Positions 22,130 through 32,220 are shown, counted from the first letter of the stretch. The stretch is 64,000 nucleotides of DNA from Prauserella_A oleivorans (GCF_042685745.1 NZ_JBHUNT010000001.1:1-64000); one strand, 5' to 3'. The notes: generated by a model not told the origin, from the letters alone. Translations and numbers: made by a program.

Positions 22130-23382
22130 CCGCCCTCTCCTCGCCGGTACGTGCGGCCGACCCACTTGGGCGCCCGCAGCCGTTGCGCCGCCAGCGAGAG
22201 CACGAGCAGCGTCACCACGTACGGAGCCGCGCTCACGAGCTCGGGCGGCACGCGGTCGGTGAACACGAACCACAGGATGAACGCGATACCGAGCACCGTC
22301 GCCACGCCCGCCACCACGTAGTTCTTCGCCCGCAGCTGAACCACCGCCAGCACGAGCAGCGCGATGCCGAGCAGCACGAGCAGCGCGTGCACGGCGCCCT
22401 CCCCGCGCAGCTGCATGGCGTCGGTGTAGCCGAACAGCCCGGCACCCGCCGCGACGCCGCCGGGCCGCCAGTTGCCGAAGATCATCGACGCGAGGCCGAT
22501 GTAGCCACGGCCACCGGTCTGGCCGTCCCGGAACTGCGCCGAGGCGATCGCGAGGATCGCACCACCGAGGCCGGCGAGCGCGCCCGAGGCGGTGATCGCC
22601 GCGTATTTGTACTTGTAGACGTTCACGCCGAGCGACTCCGCGGCCTGCGGTGCCTCACCGCACGACCGCAACCGCAGGCCGAACGGTGTGCGCCACAACA
22701 GGTAGGCCGTCAGCAGGAACAGCACCACGGCCACCAGCGTCAGCAACGACACGTCGGTGGTCAGCCCGCGCAGGAGACCGGCCAGATCGGACACGAAGAA
22801 CCAGCCCTGCTCCTCGAGGTCGCCGAGGACCGAGGACAACCCCGGCACGGTCACGTGCGGGACGTCCTCGATCGGCGGCGACTGCTTCTGCCCACCGCCC
22901 GGTGCGTCGGTGAAGTACAGCTTCGCCAGGAACAGCGTCAGGCCCGGAGCCGCGAGGCTGATCGCCACACCGGAGATGATGTGGTCGACGCCGAAGGTCA
23001 CGGTCGCGACGGCGTGGATCAACCCGCCGAGTGCGCCGAGCAGCACGCCCGCCAGCGCACCGGCCCACGGACCCCATTGGTAGCCCGCGAAACCGGCACC
23101 GAACGTGCCCAGCACCATCATGCCCTCGAGGCCGATGTTGATGACGCCCGCGCGTTCCGACCACAGGCCGGCCAGGCCGGCCAGCGCGATCGGCACCGCC
23201 GCGGTGAGCGCGGCGGCCACCGTGCCGCTGGAGGTCAGGTTGCCCGCACCGGTGGTGACGCGCACGAGGGACACCACGGCCAGCGCCACCAGCGCCAGGA
23301 CCAGATAGATACTCGGCGACATGCGCCTGCGTGGCCGCACGACGGTCGGCTCGGCGCCGACGCTCAATCCGCTCGCGGTCAT
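22126..23382 (-). CDS. Nucleoside ABC transporter permease (BmpC/NupQ-like)
   Basis: The 418-residue protein has about 10 membrane segments and belongs to the branched-chain permease superfamily. The central ATPase-contact region is near FGLRLRSCGEAPQAAESLGVNVYKYKYAA (EAA-like loop). The motif AGVINIGLEGMMVLG near residue 82 is typical of YufQ/NupQ nucleoside permeases. Its ATG overlaps the stop of the upstream permease by 4 bp, and its own stop overlaps cdd. It forms the channel with the 23379-24500 product. Confidence 0.93.
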   Translation of the reverse strand: MTASGLSVGAEPTVVRPRRRMSPSIYLVLALVALAVVSLVRVTTGAGNLTSSGTVAAALTAAVPIALAGLAGLWSERAGVINIGLEGMMVLGTFGAGFAGYQWGPWAGALAGVLLGALGGLIHAVATVTFGVDHIISGVAISLAAPGLTLFLAKLYFTDAPGGGQKQSPPIEDVPHVTVPGLSSVLGDLEEQGWFFVSDLAGLLRGLTTDVSLLTLVAVVLFLLTAYLLWRTPFGLRLRSCGEAPQAAESLGVNVYKYKYAAITASGALAGLGGAILAIASAQFRDGQTGGRGYIGLASMIFGNWRPGGVAAGAGLFGYTDAMQLRGEGAVHALLVLLGIALLVLAVVQLRAKNYVVAGVATVLGIAFILWFVFTDRVPPELVSAAPYVVTLLVLSLAAQRLRAPKWVGRTYRRGEGG

Positions 23383-24500
23383 GCCTGCACCTCCTCGGGA
23401 ACCTTGGTGGTGCCGAGCGCACGGCCGACGTCACGCTGTTCGAGCTTGAGCTTGTACCGGCGCACGAGCTCGTAGGCGATCACGACCGACAGCACGATCA
23501 CGCCCTGCATGATGACCACGATCTCCTTCGGCACGCCCGACAGATCGAGCACGTTCGACGTCTGGTCGAGCGCACCCCACAGGAAGGCCGCGAAGGCCAT
23601 GCCCACCGGGTGGTTCCGGCCGAGCAGCGCGATCGCGATGCCGGTGAAGCCCAGCCCTGCCGGGAAGTCCAGCGAGTAGGAGTGCGAGGCGCCGAGCAGC
23701 TGCGGCATGCCGACCAGCCCCGCGATGCCGCCGGAGAGCAGCATGCTCGCCAACACCATCTTCTTCACGTTGACACCGCTGGCCACGGCCGCCGACTCGG
23801 ACTCACCGGTGGCCTTGAGGTCGAAGCCGAACCGCGTGCGGTTGAGCATGAACCAGTAGGCGATACCCACCGCCAACGCCAGAAAGATCAGCCCGAACAC
23901 GTCCGAAGAGGACCCCTCGTACGGGATGCCCGGCACCTGGCCGTCCTCGGTGATCGGCGCCGTGCCGATGTTGTTGCTGCCCGCCACCGTCACCGCGAGC
24001 CGGTCGGGGTTGAGCAGGAACGCCACCAGTGCCGTCGCGACGGAGTTGAGCATGATCGTCGAAATGACCTCGCTCACGCCACGCGTGACCTTGAGGAACC
24101 CGGCGATGCCCGCCCAGACCGCGCCGACCACCATCGCGGCGAGGATGGTCATCGCGATGCGCAGCACCGACGGCAGAGAGTCCATGAAGGACGCTCCGGC
24201 GAGCGCGGCGGCCAGCATCGCGGCGAGCCGGTACTGGCCGTCGACGCCGATGTTGAACAGGCGCATCTTGAAGCCGATCGCCACGGCGACGGCGGACAGG
24301 TAGTACGTCGTGGCGCTGTTGAGCGAGTTCGCCATGGTGCGCGGACGCTCCAGCGACCCGAGCATGTCCTCGGCCACCTCGAACGGCGGATGGCCGGTGA
24401 TCGACAGGATGATGCCGCACACGATCAGCGCGAACACCAGCGCGCCGACCGGGGCCGCGAGGCCCAGCGACACCGAACGCCAGGAAATCCGTCCCATCAC
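23379..24500 (-). CDS. Nucleoside ABC transporter permease (BmpB/NupP-like)
   Basis: The 373-residue polytopic protein has LFNIGVDGQYRLAAMLAAAL (about residues 85-105), characteristic of this permease class, and LKATGESESAAVASGVNVKK as the coupling loop. It is the first of the permease pair, 66 bp downstream of the ATPase gene. There is a 4-bp overlap with the second permease. Confidence 0.93.
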   Translation of the reverse strand: MMGRISWRSVSLGLAAPVGALVFALIVCGIILSITGHPPFEVAEDMLGSLERPRTMANSLNSATTYYLSAVAVAIGFKMRLFNIGVDGQYRLAAMLAAALAGASFMDSLPSVLRIAMTILAAMVVGAVWAGIAGFLKVTRGVSEVISTIMLNSVATALVAFLLNPDRLAVTVAGSNNIGTAPITEDGQVPGIPYEGSSSDVFGLIFLALAVGIAYWFMLNRTRFGFDLKATGESESAAVASGVNVKKMVLASMLLSGGIAGLVGMPQLLGASHSYSLDFPAGLGFTGIAIALLGRNHPVGMAFAAFLWGALDQTSNVLDLSGVPKEIVVIMQGVIVLSVVIAYELVRRYKLKLEQRDVGRALGTTKVPEEVQA

Positions 24501-24566
24501 GCCCCCTCGGTCCCGGTCGCGCAGCGCCGCGCCCGGCCTGCCCGCGCCGTCGACTGCGCGCGCGTC

Positions 24567-26105
24567 TCACTCATCGGATCCTCCTGTCCCGGCACCGGTC
24601 ATCGCCGAGCCGAGCTCCTCGGGCGTGACCGTCTTCGGGTCGTACGAGGCGACGAGATTGCCCCGCAGGATCACGGACAGGTTGTCGGACATGCCGATCA
24701 GCTCGTCGAGATCGGCGGAGATCAGCAGCACGGCGAGGTGCTCGGCCCGGGCCTTGCGGATCTGCTCCCAGATCGCGGCCTGCGCGCCGACGTCGACGCC
24801 GCGCGTGGGGTGCGAGGCGATGAGCAGCACGGGATCGCCGCTCATCTCCCTGCCCACGATGAGCTTCTGCTGGTTGCCGCCCGAGAGCGCCGCCGCGGCC
24901 ACGTCGATGCTCGGCGTGCGGACGTCGTACTCGGCGACGATCCGCTCGGTGTCGGCCCGCGCTCCCGCGCGGTTGAGCAGCAGCCCACGCACACTCGGCG
25001 CCTTCGTCTGGTGGCCGAGGATCCGGTTCTCCCACAGCGGCGCCTCGAGCAGCACGCCCTGCCGGTGCCGGTCCTCGGGGATGTAGCCGATGCCGGCGTC
25101 CCGGCGCTTGCGGGTGGAGAGCCGGGTGATGTCCTTGCCCTTGAGCGCGATCGACCCGGCGTGCAGCGGCCGGATGCCCATCAGCGCCTCGACCAGCTCG
25201 GCCTGCCCGTTGCCCTCGACACCGGCGATGCCGAGGACCTCGCCGGCGTGGATGGTGAACGACACGTCGTCCAGCACGGTGCGGCCGTCCGGCGAGGTGA
25301 CCGTCAGCCCGGACACCTCGAGCACGCGCTCCTCGGTGACGGTGGACTCGCGCAGCTCCGGCACCGGCAACGCGCTGCCCACCATCAGTTCCGCGAGCTG
25401 CCGCGCCGTGACGTCGCCGGGGCTCACGCTGGCGACCGTGGTGCCGCGGCGCATGACGGTGATGTCGTCGGCGACCGAGAGCACCTCGTCCAGTTTGTGC
25501 GAGATGAACAGCAGGGTGAGGCCCTCGGACTTGAGCTCGCGCAGGTTGCCGAACAGTTCGTCGACCTCCTGCGGCACGAGCACCGCCGTGGGCTCGTCCA
25601 GGATGAGGATCTTCGCGCCGCGGTAGAGCACCTTGAGGATCTCGACCCGCTGCCGCTCGCCCACGCCGAGCTCGTCGACGAGCCGGTCGGGCTCGACGCC
25701 GAGGCCGTAGCGCTCGGAGATGTCCTTGATCCGGGCGCGGGCGGTCTTGAAGTCGAGACCACCACCGGATCTCGGTTCGTCGCCCAGCACGACGTTCTCC
25801 AGCACCGTGAGGTTGTCGGCCAGCATGAAGTGCTGGTGAACCATGCCGATGCCCATGGCGATGGCATCGGCGGGAGTGTGAAGGTCCGCGGGCTTGCCGT
25901 CGATGGAGATCGTCCCCTCGTCGGGACGCTGCATCCCGTAGAGGATCTTCATCAGGGTCGACTTCCCCGCGCCGTTCTCCCCGACCAGGGCGTGCACGGT
26001 GCCGGTGCGCACGTCCAGGTTCACGTCGGAGTTGGCGACGACGCCCGGGAAGCGTTTGGTGATTCCCCTCAGTTGGACGGCGAGCGCTGATTCGCTGTTG
26101 CTGAT
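24567..26105 (-). CDS. Nucleoside ABC transporter ATPase, twin-domain
   Basis: The protein has 512 residues when read from 26105. It contains two ABC cassettes, as in sugar/nucleoside importers. The first has Walker A GENGAGKST, signature VGERQ and Walker B ILILDEPTA; the second has a degenerate Walker A (AGVEGNGQAEL) and ends in SGGNQQKLIVGRE. Residues 1-27 (VQLRGITKRFPGVVANSD) supply the first beta strand and the adenine-stacking Phe, so the GTG at 26024 is too late. The only codon with good ribosome-binding spacing is ATC at 26105-26103, 8 nt after AAGGAG; no ATG, GTG or TTG lies in frame upstream. Confidence 0.9.
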   Translation of the reverse strand: MSNSESALAVQLRGITKRFPGVVANSDVNLDVRTGTVHALVGENGAGKSTLMKILYGMQRPDEGTISIDGKPADLHTPADAIAMGIGMVHQHFMLADNLTVLENVVLGDEPRSGGGLDFKTARARIKDISERYGLGVEPDRLVDELGVGERQRVEILKVLYRGAKILILDEPTAVLVPQEVDELFGNLRELKSEGLTLLFISHKLDEVLSVADDITVMRRGTTVASVSPGDVTARQLAELMVGSALPVPELRESTVTEERVLEVSGLTVTSPDGRTVLDDVSFTIHAGEVLGIAGVEGNGQAELVEALMGIRPLHAGSIALKGKDITRLSTRKRRDAGIGYIPEDRHRQGVLLEAPLWENRILGHQTKAPSVRGLLLNRAGARADTERIVAEYDVRTPSIDVAAAALSGGNQQKLIVGREMSGDPVLLIASHPTRGVDVGAQAAIWEQIRKARAEHLAVLLISADLDELIGMSDNLSVILRGNLVASYDPKTVTPEELGSAMTGAGTGGSDE

Positions 26106-26113
26106 GGTGCACG

Positions 26114-26119
26114 CTCCTT
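26114..26119 (-). promoter_or_regulatory. Shine-Dalgarno site that sets an ATC start
   Basis: AAGGAG on the minus strand is 8 nt before ATC at 26105. It marks the initiation point of the ABC ATPase even though no standard start codon is present. Confidence 0.6.
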
Positions 26120-26138
26120 GCCAGGTGCCGAGGAAACA

Positions 26139-26173
26139 CCGACGGGCCCGGAGGGTCTCCCCGGGCCCGTCGG
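26139..26173 (-). terminator. Strong hairpin between bmpA and ABC ATPase
   Basis: Perfect 13-bp arms (CCGACGGGCCCGG and its complement) enclose a 9-nt loop. On the minus strand the hairpin is followed by TGTTT. It lies 16 bp after the bmpA stop. It probably causes partial termination or 3'-end protection, so that the binding protein is made in excess over the transporter core. Confidence 0.7.
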
Positions 26174-26189
26174 GCTCAGCACGCTCCGA

Positions 26190-27245
26190 TCACTTCTTCG
26201 CCGAGACCTTGATCTCGCCGGAGACGATCCTCTGCTTGAACTGCTCGAGCTGCGGCTTGATGTCGTCGATCTTGCCGCCGCTGGTGGAGTACTCGACGCC
26301 ACCGACCTCGAGGTCGTAGACCTTGTTGCCGGCCTTGAAGTTGCCGTCGTTGACGGACTTGACGAAGTCGTAGACCGCCAGGTCGACACTCTTGACCATC
26401 GACGTGATGATGACGTCGCGCACATCGGCCAGCGAGGGCTGCTTGTACTGGTCCGAGTCGACGCCGATGCCCATCGCGCCCTTCTCCTTGGCCGCCCGGA
26501 ACACACCGCTGCCCGAGCCGCCCGCCGCCGCGTAGATCACGTCGGCGCCGGAGTCGAACATGCCGTTCGCGGCGGTCTCGCCCTTGGCCGGGTCGTTGAA
26601 CCCGGAGAAGTCCGGCGGCTGGGTCAGGTACTTGACCTGCACCGTCGCGTCCGGCTTCACGGCCTTGACGCCCTGGGTGTAGCCGGCTTCGAACTTCTGG
26701 ATCAGCGGGGTGTTCACACCGCCGACGAACCCGACGTTGCCGGTCTTGCTCTTCAGCGCCGCGGCCGCGCCCACCAGGAACGAGCCCTGCTCCTCGGCGA
26801 AGGTCAGGTTGGCGATGTTGTCGCCGGTGTCGGTGCCGGGCGTGTAGTCGTCGACGATCGCGAACTTCACCTCCGGGTAGTCCTTCGCGACCTTGCCGAG
26901 CGGACCCGCGTAGGCGAACCCGACCGCGATGATCGGGTTGTACCCGGCCTCGGCGAGCTGGCGGAGACGGTCCTCCTTCTGGGCGTCGGTTTCGCCCTGG
27001 GCGGCCTCGAGCTCGGTCACCTCGATGCCGAACTCCTGCTTGGCCCGGTCCAGACCACGAGCGGCGGAGTCGTTGAACGACTGGTCGCCGCGGCCGCCGA
27101 TGTCGTAGGCCAGCCCGATCTTGAGCTCGCCCGAGCCGCCACCCTGGGCGCCGGCGTCGCCGCCGTCCGACCCGCCACAGCCGGTCAGTGCCAGTACGCC
27201 GGCCATGGCGATTGCCGCCAGCGTTCCACCACGCTTTCGACGCAC
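26190..27245 (-). CDS. BmpA/PnrA-like nucleoside-binding lipoprotein
   Basis: The protein has 351 residues. It has a lipoprotein signal with a basic N-terminus and lipobox LTGC (about residues 17-20), then a Gly/Ser linker and a periplasmic-binding-protein fold. KIGLAYDIGGRGDQSFNDSA is the purine-nucleoside-receptor signature. The GTG at 27245 is chosen because AAGGAG lies 7 nt upstream and the signal peptide begins there; the upstream 99-codon extension is rejected. It captures nucleosides for the ABC system encoded downstream. Confidence 0.92.
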   Translation of the reverse strand: MRRKRGGTLAAIAMAGVLALTGCGGSDGGDAGAQGGGSGELKIGLAYDIGGRGDQSFNDSAARGLDRAKQEFGIEVTELEAAQGETDAQKEDRLRQLAEAGYNPIIAVGFAYAGPLGKVAKDYPEVKFAIVDDYTPGTDTGDNIANLTFAEEQGSFLVGAAAALKSKTGNVGFVGGVNTPLIQKFEAGYTQGVKAVKPDATVQVKYLTQPPDFSGFNDPAKGETAANGMFDSGADVIYAAAGGSGSGVFRAAKEKGAMGIGVDSDQYKQPSLADVRDVIITSMVKSVDLAVYDFVKSVNDGNFKAGNKVYDLEVGGVEYSTSGGKIDDIKPQLEQFKQRIVSGEIKVSAKK

Positions 27246-27657
27246 GGTGTATCTCCTTCCCCGCTGTTCCAGCGGACGAACTGAGAACGGCCCGGCTCTC
27301 CTGCCGGACCGGACTGGCGAACGGTACCGCTCTGTGAAATTCGCGGCACCTGCGTGGCACCGTGCGTAACCTAAATGTTTACTCCGTCCGTAGCTGCGCG
27401 ATCGATTGCGCACGCTCGGTGACCAAATGTTTGGCCGCGACGGCTCCGGTGAAACTCCCGGTGAGACCTGGACCACGCTCCAGTGCGCTGCAGGTGTGTG
27501 CTCAGTGTTTGGTCCATCACAGGTAACAACCCGAGGCACCACCCCGGTGCCGGGGCAGGTCTAGCATTCCCGCGTATCCACGCTCGACTACCTTGACCTC
27601 GGCAAAGTCGCGGTACGCCGGGCTTAGTCCATCAGTGACGTTGGAGGCCGTACACCG
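27246..27657. promoter_or_regulatory. Divergent control region of bmpA and sdhC
   Basis: These 412 bp hold no gene. They contain a near-perfect 18-bp palindrome at 27395-27412 (TGCGC, a central ATCGAT, GCGCA; one mismatch pair) and a perfect dyad CCAAA-TG-TTTGG at 27423-27434. A related CTAAATGTTTA lies at 27371-27381. These are candidate operators for the transporter operon. TAGCAT at about 27562 could be an sdhC -10. A good ribosome-binding site, TTGGAGG, precedes sdhC. Confidence 0.5.
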
Positions 27658-28101
27658 ATGTCCACCACTGCGAGCACCGCCACCGAGGCGGGAGCGAGTG
27701 ATCGGGCGGGCGCCTCACGCCGGAGCGGAACGTTCTACCGCGGAGACCCCGGCATGTGGTCGTGGGTGCTGCACCGCATCACCGGCGTGCTCACCTTTTT
27801 CTTCCTGTTCGTCCACGTTCTCGACACCGCACTCGTCCGCGTTTCGCCGAACGCCTACGACGAGGTCATCGAGACCTACAAGAACCCGATCGTCAACCTC
27901 CTCGAGGTCGGCCTCGTCGGGGCCGTGCTGTTCCACGCGCTCAACGGCATCAGAATCGTCCTCGTCGACTTCTGGGCCAAGGGACCGAAGTACCAGCGCC
28001 CGATGCTGTGGGCGATCCTCGGCATCTGGATCGTCGTCATGATCCCCGGCACGTACTTCATGCTCGAGCGCACCGTGAGCGACCTGTTCGGAGGCAACTG
28101 A
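27658..28101 (+). CDS. sdhC: Succinate dehydrogenase cytochrome b556 subunit
   Basis: The 147-residue protein is a membrane anchor with three membrane helices (about 45-65, 82-102, 117-137). WSWVLHRITGVL contains the family signature with quinone-site His/Arg. HALNGIRIVLVDF carries the probable heme-ligand His. TTGGAGG precedes the ATG by 10 nt. The stop codon overlaps the sdhD ATG (TGATG), showing translational coupling. It heads sdhCDAB. Confidence 0.95.
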   Translation: MSTTASTATEAGASDRAGASRRSGTFYRGDPGMWSWVLHRITGVLTFFFLFVHVLDTALVRVSPNAYDEVIETYKNPIVNLLEVGLVGAVLFHALNGIRIVLVDFWAKGPKYQRPMLWAILGIWIVVMIPGTYFMLERTVSDLFGGN

Positions 28102-28517
28102 TGGCTGAGACGCTCACTCTGGACAAGCCTCGCTCCCCGCGCCGGCCCGCCGCGCGCCGGAACAACTTCGAGCTCTACAGCTGGGCCTTCATGCGCATCT
28201 CGGGCCTGCTGCTCGTGGTGCTCGTGCTCGGCCACCTGTTCATCATGAACATCCTCGACGGCGGCGTGCACCGCATCAACTTCGCCTTCGTCGCAGGCCG
28301 CTGGTCCTCGCCGTTCTGGCAGTTCTGGGACCTCATGATGCTGTGGCTGGCCCAGCTGCACGGCGGCAACGGGCTGCGCACGATCATCGACGACTACGCG
28401 CGCAAGGACTCCACGCGCTTCTGGCTGAAGATGCTCCTCTACGTCGCGATGGCCGTCATCCTCGTGCTCGGCACGCTGGTGATCTTCACCTTCGATCCCG
28501 ACATCCCGGCCAGCTGA
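28101..28517 (+). CDS. sdhD: Succinate dehydrogenase membrane anchor subunit
   Basis: The 138-residue protein has three hydrophobic helices after a basic, Pro-rich N-terminus. LYSWAFMRISGLLLVVLVLGH and LAQLHGGNGLRTIIDDY are the family's quinone- and heme-side motifs. The start overlaps the sdhC stop by one base. It pairs with SdhC to anchor SdhAB in the membrane. Confidence 0.93.
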   Translation: MAETLTLDKPRSPRRPAARRNNFELYSWAFMRISGLLLVVLVLGHLFIMNILDGGVHRINFAFVAGRWSSPFWQFWDLMMLWLAQLHGGNGLRTIIDDYARKDSTRFWLKMLLYVAMAVILVLGTLVIFTFDPDIPAS

Positions 28518-28541
28518 CCCCCCACCACAGGGAGACTTCCC

Positions 28542-30329
<1,788 letters not shown>

Positions 30330-30366
30330 TGCCTTCCGACGTAATCCCTCCCGCGGAGGAAGCGAA

Positions 30367-31143
30367 ATGACCGCTGTAGCCGAACCCAAGCACGACACCT
30401 CGCAGATCCCCGCGCCGGAAGGCTCCGTCACCATCACGGTGAAGATTCTCCGGTTCAACCCCGAGGTGGACTCGGAGCCGCACTGGGAGTCCTACGACGT
30501 CCCAGCGCTGCCGACCGACCGCGTGCTGAACCTGCTGTTCAACATCAAGAACTACGTCGACGGCACGCTGGCGTTCCGGCGCTCGTGCGCGCACGGCATC
30601 TGCGGCTCGGACGCGATGCAGATCAACGGCATCAACCGGCTGGCCTGCAAGGTGTTGGTGAAGGACCTGCTGAACAAGAAGGGCAAGCAGACCACCGTCA
30701 CCGTCGCGCCGATCAAGGGCCTGCCCACGATGAAGGACCTCTATGTCGACATGGAGCCCTTCTTCGAGGCCTACCGGGCCGTGAAGCCGTACCTGATCGC
30801 CTACGGCAACGAGCCAACGCGTGAGCGGATCCAGTCGCAGGCCGACCGGGAGCGCTTCGACGACACCACCAAGTGCATCCTGTGCGCGGCGTGCACGTCG
30901 TCCTGCCCGGTGTACTGGGCCGACGGGTCGTACTTCGGCCCGGCGGCGATCGTCAACGCCCACCGGTTCATCTTCGACTCCCGCGACGAGGGTTCGGAGG
31001 AGCGGCTGGACATCCTCAACGACGCCGAGGGCGTGTGGCGCTGCCGCACGACGTTCAACTGCACCGACGCCTGCCCCCGTGGCATCCAGGTGACGAAGGC
31101 GATCCAGGAGGTCAAGCGGGCGCTGCTGTTCAAGCGCACCTGA
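30367..31143 (+). CDS. sdhB: Succinate dehydrogenase iron-sulfur subunit
   Basis: The 258-residue protein has an N-terminal plant-type ferredoxin domain with CAHGICGSD for the [2Fe-2S] cluster. The C-terminal domain has CILCAACTSSCPVYW and CTDACPRGI for the [4Fe-4S] and [3Fe-4S] clusters. It carries electrons from the FAD to the quinone. The gene starts 37 bp after sdhA with GGAGGAA upstream, and a long hairpin terminator follows the stop codon. Confidence 0.96.
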   Translation: MTAVAEPKHDTSQIPAPEGSVTITVKILRFNPEVDSEPHWESYDVPALPTDRVLNLLFNIKNYVDGTLAFRRSCAHGICGSDAMQINGINRLACKVLVKDLLNKKGKQTTVTVAPIKGLPTMKDLYVDMEPFFEAYRAVKPYLIAYGNEPTRERIQSQADRERFDDTTKCILCAACTSSCPVYWADGSYFGPAAIVNAHRFIFDSRDEGSEERLDILNDAEGVWRCRTTFNCTDACPRGIQVTKAIQEVKRALLFKRT

Positions 31144-31157
31144 CCTTCCGGCGACCT

Positions 31158-31198
31158 CGAAGGCCACCGGCCCGACGCGCGCGGACCGGTGGCCTTCG
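31158..31198 (+). terminator. sdhCDAB terminator
   Basis: A 13-bp perfect stem (CGAAGGCCACCGG / CCGGTGGCCTTCG) with a 15-nt loop starts 15 bp after the sdhB stop. There is no T-tract, as is common in high-GC actinobacteria. Confidence 0.7.
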
Positions 31199-31220
31199 TC
31201 GTGTCTGTGGTCTGCGTAGC

Positions 31221-31367
31221 CGTGTCGGCCATCCGCGTAGCCGTGTCGGCCATCCGCGTAGCCGTGTCGGCCATCCGCGTAGCCGTGTCGGCCATCCGCG
31301 TAGCCGTGTCGGCCATCCGCGTAGCCGTGTCGGCCATCCGCGTAGCCGTGTCGGCCGTCCGCGTAGG
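31221..31367. repeat. Seven tandem copies of a 21-bp repeat
   Basis: The unit begins CGTGTCGGCCATCCGCGTAG and recurs exactly every 21 bp at 31221, 31242, 31263, 31284, 31305, 31326 and 31347. The last copy differs (GTCC for ATCC). A partial unit precedes the array. It lies between the sdh terminator and the convergent gene at 31399. It is open in several frames but has no start, ribosome site or homology, so it is not read as coding. The 21-bp period equals two helical turns. Confidence 0.9.
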
Positions 31368-31398
31368 CCGGTGCACGTGTGCGGAGTGCTGACCCCGG

Positions 31399-31887
31399 TC
31401 AGAAATCCGCACACGCCTCCCGGGCGGCGGCCATCGCCTCGGAGAACTCCGTGCTCTCGGTGTCGAAGCTCGCCTGAGCGATCCGCAAGGGTTTGCCCAG
31501 GGTCTCGGCGATCGAGCTGTAGCGAGGGTCGAGTTCGCCAGCAGCAGCGGCGAGCTCGGCCGCCGCACCCCACCGGCGGTAGGAGGCGTAGTTGTTGCCT
31601 TCCAGGTCGATGGTCGGCGTGCGGGCGACCACCTCGCACGCGGCTGCCACGTCGGCCTCGGCGCCCTCCGGACCGCCCCCGACGGTGAGGGCCCACACCA
31701 GGCCGACCCCGCCCCCGCCCAGCACGAGCCCCGCCGCCAGGGCCGCCACGACGGACCGGCGGCGCGGAGGCCTGACCAGTGGCGCAGGGACGCCCGGGCC
31801 CGGCGGCGGGTACGCGCCGGACGGCACAGACGGGGCGGATGGCACAGGAGTGCCCGCGGGCGACGCGGGTCGATACGGGTCGGTCAC
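31399..31887 (-). CDS. Pro-rich single-pass membrane protein, unknown function
   Basis: The protein has 162 residues. The first 45 are Pro/Gly/Ser-rich and cytoplasmic, followed by a basic RPPRRRS stop and one hydrophobic span (about 45-68, VVAALAAGLVLGGGGVGLVWAL). A 90-residue extracytoplasmic helical domain (CEVVARTPTIDLEGNNYASYRRW and onward) has two Cys that might form a disulfide. This layout is typical of actinobacterial small secreted-domain proteins. No function can be assigned. Confidence 0.75.
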   Translation of the reverse strand: MTDPYRPASPAGTPVPSAPSVPSGAYPPPGPGVPAPLVRPPRRRSVVAALAAGLVLGGGGVGLVWALTVGGGPEGAEADVAAACEVVARTPTIDLEGNNYASYRRWGAAAELAAAAGELDPRYSSIAETLGKPLRIAQASFDTESTEFSEAMAAAREACADF

Positions 31888-31920
31888 ATCCTCTTCGACG
31901 CACCACGACCCACGACGTTC

Positions 31921-32184
31921 CTAGGACTGGCCGGGCTTGGCCGATTCGTGATCGCGGCGGCGGCCGGCGAGCAGCCCGAGCAGCCCGAGGACGCCGATGA
32001 TCGTGCCCAGCACCAGCGACACGATGGCCAGCACGAGATGCACGATGAAGTACGAGGTCGGTGAGCCGTCGGCGGTCCACGCGTCGTCGCTGTCCCAGAG
32101 ATTGCCGACGAAGGTCGTCCAGATGATCCACGACCACACGCCGAAGGCCAGCAGGAAGAGGGAAATACCGCGAGACATTCGCAT
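31921..32184 (-). CDS. SCO4848-family membrane protein
   Basis: The 87-residue protein has two membrane helices (about 5-22 and 47-70) and a conserved FLLAFGVWSWIIWTTF first helix. The family is defined by Streptomyces SCO4848, which also neighbours a D-Ala-D-Ala carboxypeptidase gene, as here. The ATG at 32184 is preferred because GATACT lies 7 nt upstream and homologues begin M-x-x-SR. An in-frame GTG at 32199 is less likely. The function is unknown, possibly envelope related. Confidence 0.82.
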   Translation of the reverse strand: MRMSRGISLFLLAFGVWSWIIWTTFVGNLWDSDDAWTADGSPTSYFIVHLVLAIVSLVLGTIIGVLGLLGLLAGRRRDHESAKPGQS

Positions 32185-32191
32185 ACTTGGC

Positions 32192-32197
32192 AGTATC
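32192..32197 (-). promoter_or_regulatory. -10 hexamer of SCO4848-family gene
   Basis: GATACT on the minus strand lies 7 nt before the ATG at 32184 and suggests a leaderless transcript. Confidence 0.4.
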
Positions 32198-32214
32198 ACC
32201 CCGGCTCAGCGGGC

Positions 32215-32220
32215 TAATCT
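32215..32220 (+). promoter_or_regulatory. -10 hexamer of leaderless dacC
   Basis: TAATCT lies 6 nt before the GTG at 32227. No ribosome-binding site is present. Confidence 0.5.

Noticed and set aside
24567..26024. GTG at 26024 as start of the ABC ATPase
   Set aside because: It would remove the first beta strand and adenine-stacking residue of the first ABC domain, and no ribosome site precedes it.
31221..31367. CRISPR-like array
   Set aside because: The 21-bp units abut directly with no unique spacers, and no cas genes are present.
31189..31392. Small protein with AVSAIRV repeats across the tandem array
   Set aside because: No ribosome-binding site or homology; the frame is open only because 21 is a multiple of three.
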